Positions 30,158 to 37,349 of a stretch of DNA of 47,316 nucleotides are shown here, piece after piece; position 1 is the first letter of the stretch; every line of letters starts with the position of its first letter. Source of the DNA: JAJRZX01 sp964407495 (GTDB taxonomy: Bacteria; Desulfobacterota; GWC2-55-46; JADFVP01); NCBI GenBank assembly GCA_964407495.1, contig CAYOVP010000012.1:1-47316 (forward strand), written 5' to 3'. A program made the position numbers and the translations under genes. Below the pieces are notes generated by a model. That model worked only from the letters and a program-made list of their open reading frames with translations. It was not told the origin of the DNA and made no database searches.

Positions 30158-31939
30158 TCAGCCTGCCTGTATTTTTCCGCCGAACTGCATGGCGTATAGC
30201 CGCGCGTACTCGCCGTTCTTTTCGAGTAGTTCATCGTGCCGCCCTGTCTCCACTATCCTGCCCCCGGAGAGCACGATGATGCGAGTGGCGTTGCGAACGG
30301 TCGAGAGCCTGTGCGCTATGACAAAGGTGGTCCTGCCTGCCATGAGGTTCTCGAGGCCCTTCTGTACCTCTATCTCGCTCTCCGTATCGAGCGAACTGGT
30401 GGCCTCGTCGAGGATGAGGAGCGGCGCGTCCTTCAGGATAGCCCTTGCTATGGAGAGGCGCTGGCGCTCGCCGCCCGAGAGGCGTACGCCCGACTCTCCT
30501 ATCATGGTATCATAGCCCTCTGGAAGACGTGAGATGAATCCATGGGCATTTGCCGCCTTTGCCGCGGCAATGACGTCTTCCCTTGTACGCTCGGCATGTC
30601 CATAGGCGATGTTGTTCGTAACCGTGTCATTGAAGAGCACCACCTGCTGGGTGACTATGGCAATCTTCGAGCGGAGCGAGCGGAGGCTCACGTCGCGTAT
30701 ATCCACGCCGTCTATGCGTATGGCGCCAGAGGTGACGTCATAAAACCTTGGCAGAAGGTTTACGAATGTGGTCTTTCCTGCACCGCTGCTCCCAACAATG
30801 GCCAGGACCTCGCCTACCCTTACCTTGAGATCTATCTCCTTCAGTACTTTCTTATCCCCATAACTGAAAGATACGTTATCAAAGACCACATCACGCGTTA
30901 CGCCAGTAAGTTCCGCCTCGCCCTTGGCGGCGTCGGTCTCAGGCGTCATGTCTATTACGTTGAAGATCCGCGAGGCCGCAGCAAGTCCGTTCTGTATGTT
31001 CAGGTTCACGCCGTTAAGGGCCTTGACTGGCTGGTAGAACATGATGACAGCCGCGAAGAAGGAGATGAAGGCCTCGGGCCTGAGTTCGCCTGTTGCTATC
31101 CTGTACGATGCATACCAGATGGTAAGGGCAAAGCCCACGGCGCCCACTGTCTCCATGAGCGGCGAGGATATGCTCCGCACGCGTATGGCCTTCAATCTGT
31201 ACCTCGTAAGGCGCTCGTTCTCGGCCTGGAAACGGGCGGACTCATAGCCCTCCATGCAGAAGGCCTTGACTATACGTATGCCGCTTATGGCCTCGTTCAG
31301 GAGGGCCATCATCGTGCCCATGGTCTCCTGACCGCGCGTGGAGACGCGCTTCATTTTTTTGCCGAACCTGCGTATGGGATAGAAGCATAGCGGAAGGGCC
31401 ACCGAGGCCACGAGAGCGAGTTTCCAGTCCATGCCTATGATTACGGCGGCAAGGACTATTATGGAGAGGCTCTGCTTGAGAAGCGTGGTAAGGGCATCCG
31501 AGGTGGTCATCTGCAGAAGGTTCACGTCGTTGGTAAGGCGTGAGACGAGTTCTCCCGTTGGCGTGGAACTGAAAAACCCAACAGGCATGCTGAGTATGTG
31601 GTCGTAGAGTTTTTTTCGTATGTCGCGCACAACGCCCTGGCCCACGTAGCCCATGAAGTAGGTCTGGCCAAAGGAACTCAACCCCTTTACAACGCCCACG
31701 ATTATTATGGCCAGCGGTATGGCAAGGAGCATCTTCTCGCGCGGGATGCTGAAGAGTTGGAAGGGCACGAGCACCACGCCCTCGCCCGTGCCTGCGCTGA
31801 AGAGAAACTTCATGACCGGCCCGATGAGATAGGCCATGGCACCATTGGAGAGGGCATACCCCACCATGCAGAGAAGCGCTATGGCAAAGCGTCCCTTGTA
31901 CGGAAGGAGGAGTCTCAGTACCCTTAGATAACTTTTCAT
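30158..31939 (-). CDS. msbA: Lipid A export ABC transporter, MsbA
   Basis: 593 residues. Six transmembrane helices (about 15-320) are followed by an ATPase domain with Walker A GSSGAGKTT, signature LSGGERQR, Walker B LLILDEATSSLD and the switch His in IAHRLST. MsbA flips core lipid A across the inner membrane as a homodimer. Its position between lpxB and the DUF374/waaA/lpxK genes supports lipid A rather than drug or peptide export. The start at 31939 lies 22 bases after the lpxB stop, so the genes are probably cotranscribed. Confidence 0.95.
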   Translation of the reverse strand: MKSYLRVLRLLLPYKGRFAIALLCMVGYALSNGAMAYLIGPVMKFLFSAGTGEGVVLVPFQLFSIPREKMLLAIPLAIIIVGVVKGLSSFGQTYFMGYVGQGVVRDIRKKLYDHILSMPVGFFSSTPTGELVSRLTNDVNLLQMTTSDALTTLLKQSLSIIVLAAVIIGMDWKLALVASVALPLCFYPIRRFGKKMKRVSTRGQETMGTMMALLNEAISGIRIVKAFCMEGYESARFQAENERLTRYRLKAIRVRSISSPLMETVGAVGFALTIWYASYRIATGELRPEAFISFFAAVIMFYQPVKALNGVNLNIQNGLAAASRIFNVIDMTPETDAAKGEAELTGVTRDVVFDNVSFSYGDKKVLKEIDLKVRVGEVLAIVGSSGAGKTTFVNLLPRFYDVTSGAIRIDGVDIRDVSLRSLRSKIAIVTQQVVLFNDTVTNNIAYGHAERTREDVIAAAKAANAHGFISRLPEGYDTMIGESGVRLSGGERQRLSIARAILKDAPLLILDEATSSLDTESEIEVQKGLENLMAGRTTFVIAHRLSTVRNATRIIVLSGGRIVETGRHDELLEKNGEYARLYAMQFGGKIQAG

Positions 31940-31961
31940 TCAGTCAGTGCCGCTGTTCAGG

Positions 31962-33095
31962 TTAATCTTTCAGGAACGAGGCGACAACACGGGCCGCTTT
32001 TTTTGCGGCACCCTTGCCGAGGCCGGCTCGAAGGTCCTTGAGGGTTCTTATTATAGCACGTCTCCTATCACGGTCTCCAAGTATGGAAAGAATCTCTTCG
32101 GAAATGTTCTCTGGCCTTACGTCCTTCTGTATGAATTCGGTGGCCACCTTCCTGCCGGCGATTATATTGGGAAGACCTATGAAAGGCACATCCACGAGGG
32201 CCCTGCCTATGCCGTAACTGAGGCCCGACATCCTGTATATAATGACCATGGGTACGCCCATGAGCGCTGTCTCAAGAGTAGCCGTGCCCGAGACGACCAC
32301 CGCCGCATCACTCGCCTTCAGGGCCTCGTACATCCTGCCATCAACTATCTCGACCCTTACACCCCGGGCCCTGCGCGCAATGTCAAAGGCGCCGGTCCCC
32401 ACGCTCCTTGCCGCAGGTATTACAAAAGAGGGCTTCTTTTCGAGACCGCGCTGGATAAGTTCGGCGCTCTCGATCATCACAGGAAGGTGCCGGCCCACCT
32501 CGGCGCTCCTCGAGCCCGGTAAAAGGGCAACCACCGGCCCCCTTGACGGCAGACCAAGGTCTTGCCGCGCCCCAGCCTTCGTAAGAGAACACTTTACAAC
32601 ATCGGCAAGGGGGTGGCCAACATACTCCACATCCACGCCCGCCTTCTCGTATATCTCCTTCTCAAAGGGAAGAATGACGAGCATCTTGTCCACAAGGCGG
32701 GCAATCTTCTTTACGCGCCCGCGCCGCCAGGCCCAGACCTGGGGGCTGATGTAATATATGACCGGAATACCACGGGAGCGGGCCTCCCTGGCAAGACGCA
32801 GGTTGAAGTCAGGGAAATCGATGAAGACCGCCGCGCCAAACCGGCCCTTACGAAGCGTCTTCTTGAGCGACGAGAGCGTTGCCATGATCTTGGGCGACTT
32901 TTCGAGGACCTCGAAGATGCCCACTACCGAGACGTCTTTAGAGTCAGGGCCCCGTAGCCCGGCCTCGTGCATCCTGTATCCACCCATGCCCCAGACCTCG
33001 AGCCCCGGCACCATGGCCCCAAGTTCCCTCAGGAGGGCCGCCCCGTGCATGTCGCCCGATTCCTCGCCGCTTGAGATGAATATCCTCTTGCTCAT
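31962..33095 (-). CDS. lpxB: Lipid-A-disaccharide synthase
   Basis: 377 residues. LpxB joins UDP-2,3-diacyl-glucosamine and lipid X. Diagnostic segments are FISSGEESGDMHGAALLREL at the N-terminus, VFIDFPDFNLRLA, YYISPQVWAWRRGR, FEKEIYEKAGVDVEYVGHPLAD and VVSGTATLETALMGVPMVI. The start is ATG 33095, with GGGAGG seven bases ahead; that Shine-Dalgarno is the right end of a hairpin repeat, and the open frame continues upstream only through the repeat. Its usual supplier LpxH/LpxI is not in the cluster. Confidence 0.96.
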   Translation of the reverse strand: MSKRIFISSGEESGDMHGAALLRELGAMVPGLEVWGMGGYRMHEAGLRGPDSKDVSVVGIFEVLEKSPKIMATLSSLKKTLRKGRFGAAVFIDFPDFNLRLAREARSRGIPVIYYISPQVWAWRRGRVKKIARLVDKMLVILPFEKEIYEKAGVDVEYVGHPLADVVKCSLTKAGARQDLGLPSRGPVVALLPGSRSAEVGRHLPVMIESAELIQRGLEKKPSFVIPAARSVGTGAFDIARRARGVRVEIVDGRMYEALKASDAAVVVSGTATLETALMGVPMVIIYRMSGLSYGIGRALVDVPFIGLPNIIAGRKVATEFIQKDVRPENISEEILSILGDRDRRRAIIRTLKDLRAGLGKGAAKKAARVVASFLKD

Positions 33096-33107
33096 AAAAA
33101 AACCTCC

Positions 33108-33148
33108 CACTTTCTTCTGAAAAAAAAGAAAGTGGGGCAAAGAAAACC
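33108..33148 (-). repeat. Hairpin repeat providing the lpxB ribosome-binding site
   Basis: On the minus strand: GGTTTTCTTTGCCCCACTTTC, loop, AGAAGAAAGTGGGAGG. The stem CCCACTTTC pairs with GAAAGTGGG, and the last GGGAGG is the Shine-Dalgarno of lpxB. Confidence 0.9.
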
Positions 33149-33241
33149 AGTATTGAGTAGAAGCCCCCTAAACCGGAAACTCCCTCGCCACGCACGCACC
33201 ACCCCTCATACAAAAGAAAGTTGCGCACATGCTCTTTCCTC

Positions 33242-34234
33242 TTAGGCCCCTTCGGCCCCCATGGCCTCACCACTGAAACGGGCCATGGATTCCCGCACAG
33301 ACGCCTGTATGCGCTCGGCCACCTCGAGGGCCCTCTTTCCTGCCTCGCCAGAGACAAGGGGCGTGGTGCCTTCGATGCATGAATCAACGAAGGAACGGAT
33401 CTCCTCCAGGAGCGAGTCTTTTTTCTCTATCTCCATGTCCTCGTCTATGAGCCTGCCCGGCCCGCCATCGTCCGCCCCGCCGTCCTTGCCCTCGGCCCGT
33501 GTAATGTATATATGTTGCGCGGCATAGTCTATGGAGATGATGGAGTCGCTCTGAAAGAGCCTGATGCTCCGGGCCCGCTCACGCGAGACCCTGCTTGCCG
33601 TAACATTGGCCACGCAACCTCCCGCAAAGCGGAGCCTTGCGTTCGCCATGTCAACGTGCCTCGTTATGACAGGTATGCCCATTGCCTTTATATCCACGAT
33701 CTCCTCGTTCACGAGGTTGAGGATGATATCTATATCGTGGATCATGAGGTCGAGGATTACGTCTATGTCCGTGCTCCTGGCAGGAAAGGGCGAGAGCCTG
33801 TAGGACTCTATGAAGAGAGGCCTTCTGACCCTCCCTCCGAGGGCGGTTATGGCAGGATTGAATCTTTCGAGGTGGCCTACCTGAAGGAGCGCGCCCGAGG
33901 CACGTGCGGCCTCCACAAAGGCCTCTGCCTCCTGCGAGTCCATGGCAATGGGTTTCTCCACAAGAACGTGTACACCGGCATCGAGAAAATCCCTGCCTAT
34001 CTCGAGGTGCGACTCCGTGGGAGTAGCAATGCTCACGGCATCGACCAGGGGGATGAGGTCTCTATAATCGGTGAAGGACCGAACCCCGAGTTTACGGGCA
34101 ACCTCACCTGCCCGCGCACTGTCCGTGTCCGAGACGCCGACGAGGTCCGCTGAATCGAGACTGGCATACTTCTCGGCATGAAACCCCCCGAGACGGCCCA
34201 CGCCAACTACCGCTGTTCTAATCTTCTTCGTCAT
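33242..34234 (-). CDS. Gfo/Idh/MocA family NAD(P)-dependent oxidoreductase
   Basis: 330 residues. The Rossmann motif VGVGRLGGFHAEKYA and the catalytic VLVEKPIA with Lys, followed by GHLERFNPA and DLMIHDIDIIL, place it in the Gfo/Idh/MocA family. Such genes commonly sit between lpxA and lpxB in deltaproteobacterial lipid A clusters. Known possibilities include GnnA, which oxidises UDP-GlcNAc for 3-amino lipid A, but no GnnB aminotransferase is present. The ATG lies 17 bases inside the end of lpxA, so translation is tightly coupled. The role here is inferred to be UDP-sugar oxidation. Confidence 0.88.
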   Translation of the reverse strand: MTKKIRTAVVGVGRLGGFHAEKYASLDSADLVGVSDTDSARAGEVARKLGVRSFTDYRDLIPLVDAVSIATPTESHLEIGRDFLDAGVHVLVEKPIAMDSQEAEAFVEAARASGALLQVGHLERFNPAITALGGRVRRPLFIESYRLSPFPARSTDIDVILDLMIHDIDIILNLVNEEIVDIKAMGIPVITRHVDMANARLRFAGGCVANVTASRVSRERARSIRLFQSDSIISIDYAAQHIYITRAEGKDGGADDGGPGRLIDEDMEIEKKDSLLEEIRSFVDSCIEGTTPLVSGEAGKRALEVAERIQASVRESMARFSGEAMGAEGA

Positions 34235-35066
34235 GGTGCGCGCCCTTGCCCTTGAGCCTTACCCTCGTAATGCCCCTCTTCGACCTGTCTATGAAGTCGA
34301 GAAATCTCTTTGCATGCACAGAGCCCGGCATCTCGGCAAGGAGTCTCTCTCGTGCCTCCTTCAGGCTGAGGGAAGAGAGGAAGATTATCTTGTAAACCCG
34401 TCTTATCTCGTCTATGTCTTCCTTGCCAAAGCCCTTTCTCTTCAGCCCCACCTTGTTGAGACCATACAGATGAGCGCGGTTTCCTACGGCAAGGACATAG
34501 GGCGGCACGTCTTTACTCACGGCCGAGAGCCCGCCGATTATACAGTACGCACCTATGCGCACGAACTGGTGCACAGCAACTATGCCGCCCACAATGGCAT
34601 GATCCTCAATGGTGACGTGGCCGGCAAGGGTGGCGGCATTGGCCATGATGATGTTGTCGCCGAGTACGCAGTCATGGGCCACGTGGACGTAATTCATGAA
34701 AAGATTATTACTGCCGCAGACAGTCTTCCGCGCCGCCTTCGTGGTGGCCCTGTGTATGGTGACGAACTCGCGGATGATGTTGTTGTCGCCAATGACGACC
34801 TCGGTCTTCTCACCCCTGTACCCAATGTCCTGGGGAGGAGCGCCTATGGAGGCAAACTGAAAGACATCACACCCGCTCCCAATGGTGGTCCAGGGTCCGA
34901 TGACCACATGCGAGCCTATCCTCGTTCCCCGTCCTATGCGTACGCCCTCGCCTATGACGCTGAAGGGGCCTATCTGTACACCGCTGTCGAACTCTGCCGA
35001 GGGGTGCACAGATGCAAGGGGGTCGATTACGACCTCGTTATCTTTTTTCTTAACTCTGCTCTTCAA
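34218..35066 (-). CDS. lpxA: UDP-N-acetylglucosamine acyltransferase
   Basis: 282 residues. LpxA adds the 3-hydroxyacyl chain to UDP-GlcNAc, the first lipid A step. The left-handed beta-helix has hexapeptide repeats, the catalytic His in YVHVAHDCVLGDNIIMAN, and the C-terminal helical domain VGLKRKGFGKEDIDEIRRVYKIIF. The protein is about 20 residues longer than the E. coli enzyme: there is a basic N-terminal MKSRVKKKDNE and a long basic tail ending HHDEED. If the neighbouring oxidoreductase is GnnA-like, LpxA might prefer a 3-amino substrate; this is not tested here. Confidence 0.95.
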   Translation of the reverse strand: MKSRVKKKDNEVVIDPLASVHPSAEFDSGVQIGPFSVIGEGVRIGRGTRIGSHVVIGPWTTIGSGCDVFQFASIGAPPQDIGYRGEKTEVVIGDNNIIREFVTIHRATTKAARKTVCGSNNLFMNYVHVAHDCVLGDNIIMANAATLAGHVTIEDHAIVGGIVAVHQFVRIGAYCIIGGLSAVSKDVPPYVLAVGNRAHLYGLNKVGLKRKGFGKEDIDEIRRVYKIIFLSSLSLKEARERLLAEMPGSVHAKRFLDFIDRSKRGITRVRLKGKGAHHDEED

Positions 35067-35182
35067 ATATGAACCTCGTCAAGTGTATTTGTCCCAGGCC
35101 ACGGGAGCGGCCAGGGTACGGGACTGGCCTTGATGATGACAAAGTCTTTCCGTCCCGCGCCGTAGCACCTCGCCTCCCGGCA

Positions 35183-35611
35183 TCAGGCGTCCTTTATGGT
35201 CGCGAGAAAACCTGCCTCGGCGGCAAGTTCTTCCCCCACGGTCACTACACCACTGCACGACCAGATGGGCCCGCGTATCTTGTTCACCCTTACGTCTATC
35301 TGGAGCGTGTCTCCCGGCACAACAGGGCGGCGGAAACGCGCCTTGTCTATACCCATGAAGTATATCACCTTGTCCTTGGCCCCTGCGGTCTTGAGGGCAA
35401 GGACACCCCCCACCTGAGCCATGGACTCTATGAGGAGTACACCCGGCATTATGGGGTGCCCTGGAAAGTGCCCCTGAAAAAATGGCTCGTTTATCGTAAC
35501 GTTCTTTATGCCCCTGGCGCTCACCGCAGGTTCGAGCTCCACTATCCTGTCAACAAGGAGAAAGGGGTATCGGTGCGGTAGTATTTCCTGAATCTCCTGT
35601 ATACCTATCAT
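35183..35611 (-). CDS. fabZ: (3R)-hydroxyacyl-[acyl-carrier-protein] dehydratase FabZ
   Basis: 142 residues, full length. The N-terminus EIQEILPHRYPFLLVDRI and the active-site helix region FFQGHFPGHPIMPGVLLIESMAQ with the catalytic His and Glu are diagnostic of FabZ hot-dog dehydratases. FabZ competes with LpxA and LpxD for 3-hydroxyacyl-ACP, and it is usual for it to lie between lpxD and lpxA. It follows lpxD by 19 bases and is followed by a 116-base gap before lpxA in which I see nothing. Confidence 0.96.
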   Translation of the reverse strand: MIGIQEIQEILPHRYPFLLVDRIVELEPAVSARGIKNVTINEPFFQGHFPGHPIMPGVLLIESMAQVGGVLALKTAGAKDKVIYFMGIDKARFRRPVVPGDTLQIDVRVNKIRGPIWSCSGVVTVGEELAAEAGFLATIKDA

Positions 35612-35630
35612 CGCTCCTCCTCTTTAATAC

Positions 35631-36695
35631 CTACAACTTCCTGCCCTTCTGCCTGGCCAGGCCTGCTTCGACCTGCCTCAGCCTCCGTTCGAGTTCATCC
35701 ACGCGCTTCTTCATCTCAGGTAGCCTCGCATACATGGCCTGGGCCCTAAGCCACTTCGCGTGAGGCATGGCCGGTATGCCCGAGAAGGGCGCGCCGCCTG
35801 GAAGGTCCTGTGATATGCCCGACTTGGCACCTATCTGTGTCCCATCGCCTATCTTTATATGCCCGCCTACGCCCACCTGGCCCCCGAACTGACAGTTGCT
35901 CCCAATCTTCGTAGAGCCTGCTATGCCGGTCTGCGCCGCGATGACCACGTCCTCGCCAATTGTCACGTTATGTGCCACCTGAACGAGATTGTCTATCTTC
36001 GTCCCCCTGCCTATGACGGTCTCACCGAGCGTGGCCCTGTCAATGGTGACGCATGCGCCGATCTCCACGTCATCACCCACTCGCACCGTACCTGTCTGAG
36101 GTATCTTGTAATACCTCGCACCCTCGCGGGCATACCCGAAGCCGTCGCTCCCTATGACTGCATTGGGGTGCACAATGACCCTTCTGCCGAGTACGCAACG
36201 CTCGCCAACCACTACACCGGCATGGAGGACCGAGCCCTCTCCTATGCGTGCGCCGCGGCCAACCACAACAGAGGCGTGGAGCACAACACCAGGGCCGATC
36301 TCCGCGCCCTCTTCCACCACCACATAGGGGCCTATGGAGAGGTCCTTGCCGAGGACAGCACCCTTTGCTATGGAAGCCCTGGGGTGAAGACCAGGAAATG
36401 GTCTGGCACCAGGCCTCAGGAGTTCCAGGACCTTGGCAAAGGCCAACTGCGGGTTGGGCACAAGGATAAGGGCCTTATTCCTGAGAGTTACGGAGCGCAG
36501 TTCTTCTGTATCACGTGCTATGACCGCTGTTGCCCCTGTGGCCCTAATAGCGCCGAGGGGACGGCTCCCGGCCGCAAAGGCTATCTCTCCAGGTCCCGCG
36601 CTGTCTATGGGCGCGGCATCCCTTATGAGAAGGGCCCTGTCGCCCACGATACTACCACCGACGATGGCCGCTATCTCCTCAACGCTCTTTTCCAT
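35631..36695 (-). CDS. lpxD: UDP-3-O-acylglucosamine N-acyltransferase
   Basis: 354 residues. LpxD adds the N-linked 3-hydroxyacyl chain in lipid A synthesis. The N-terminal uridine-binding domain is followed by a left-handed beta-helix with the catalytic His region LVQVAHNVTIGEDVVIAAQTG and by FGGQVGVGGHIKIGDGTQI. The C-terminus is a coiled helix ELERRLRQVEAGLARQKG. It starts seven bases after the skp stop. Confidence 0.96.
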   Translation of the reverse strand: MEKSVEEIAAIVGGSIVGDRALLIRDAAPIDSAGPGEIAFAAGSRPLGAIRATGATAVIARDTEELRSVTLRNKALILVPNPQLAFAKVLELLRPGARPFPGLHPRASIAKGAVLGKDLSIGPYVVVEEGAEIGPGVVLHASVVVGRGARIGEGSVLHAGVVVGERCVLGRRVIVHPNAVIGSDGFGYAREGARYYKIPQTGTVRVGDDVEIGACVTIDRATLGETVIGRGTKIDNLVQVAHNVTIGEDVVIAAQTGIAGSTKIGSNCQFGGQVGVGGHIKIGDGTQIGAKSGISQDLPGGAPFSGIPAMPHAKWLRAQAMYARLPEMKKRVDELERRLRQVEAGLARQKGRKL

Positions 36696-36702
36696 GGCCT
36701 CC

Positions 36703-37236
36703 CTACTTGGCCGCTTTTCTCGTCCTCAGGTTGTAGAGTTTTATGACATCGTCCGTAAGGTCGGCCTCCACGGGTGCGTAGAGTATGCCGCCGGCGGATT
36801 TTTCAAAGACATATGTGTAACCGCGCTTCTTGGCCAGTTCCCTTACCACCTCGCGAAGTTCCTTTATTATCTCGGCCTCTTTTTCAACCTTCTTCTTGTT
36901 CAGGCTGTCATTGTACTTGACGAACTTTTTCTGAAAGGCCTTGGCCTTGGCGTTGAAGGCCTTCTCCTTTGCAAGGAGGGTATTCTTCTTCCAGACCTTC
37001 CTCTTCTTGTCTATCTCCTGCTTGAGTTTCTTTATCTCCTCCTGTTCCGCGTTCAACTCTTTTTCCAGTTTAGCGGCCTCTCGCTTGAGTTCTTCCTTGG
37101 CGTTCACCCCTGCATCACTCCTGTTCAGGGCCTTCTGAAGGTCTGCGTACGCTATCTTCACTCCCCCGGCATGGGCCGGAACCACAAAGGCCAGTACGAG
37201 TAAGATGACAGGGGCCAGTATCCTCAATCTACGCAT
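36703..37236 (-). CDS. skp: OmpH/Skp-family periplasmic chaperone
   Basis: 177 residues. A signal peptide (RRLRILAPVILLVLAFVVPAHA) is followed by KIAYADLQKALNRSDAG, a long charged coiled coil (about 50-130) and the closing strand region YTYVFEKSAGGILYAPVEADLTDDVIKLYN typical of OmpH. Skp trimers carry unfolded outer-membrane proteins to BamA, encoded just upstream. The start is ATG 37236 with AGGAG upstream. Confidence 0.93.
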   Translation of the reverse strand: MRRLRILAPVILLVLAFVVPAHAGGVKIAYADLQKALNRSDAGVNAKEELKREAAKLEKELNAEQEEIKKLKQEIDKKRKVWKKNTLLAKEKAFNAKAKAFQKKFVKYNDSLNKKKVEKEAEIIKELREVVRELAKKRGYTYVFEKSAGGILYAPVEADLTDDVIKLYNLRTRKAAK

Positions 37237-37349
37237 CTCGAGTCTCCTTTTGTTGTTTTCTTGGTCTTTCAAAGAATGTCCCACCGAAAAGATTCTACCC
37301 CCACGGGGCCCTTAACTCAATCATATTATCCGCCTCCACCGAAGGTGGC

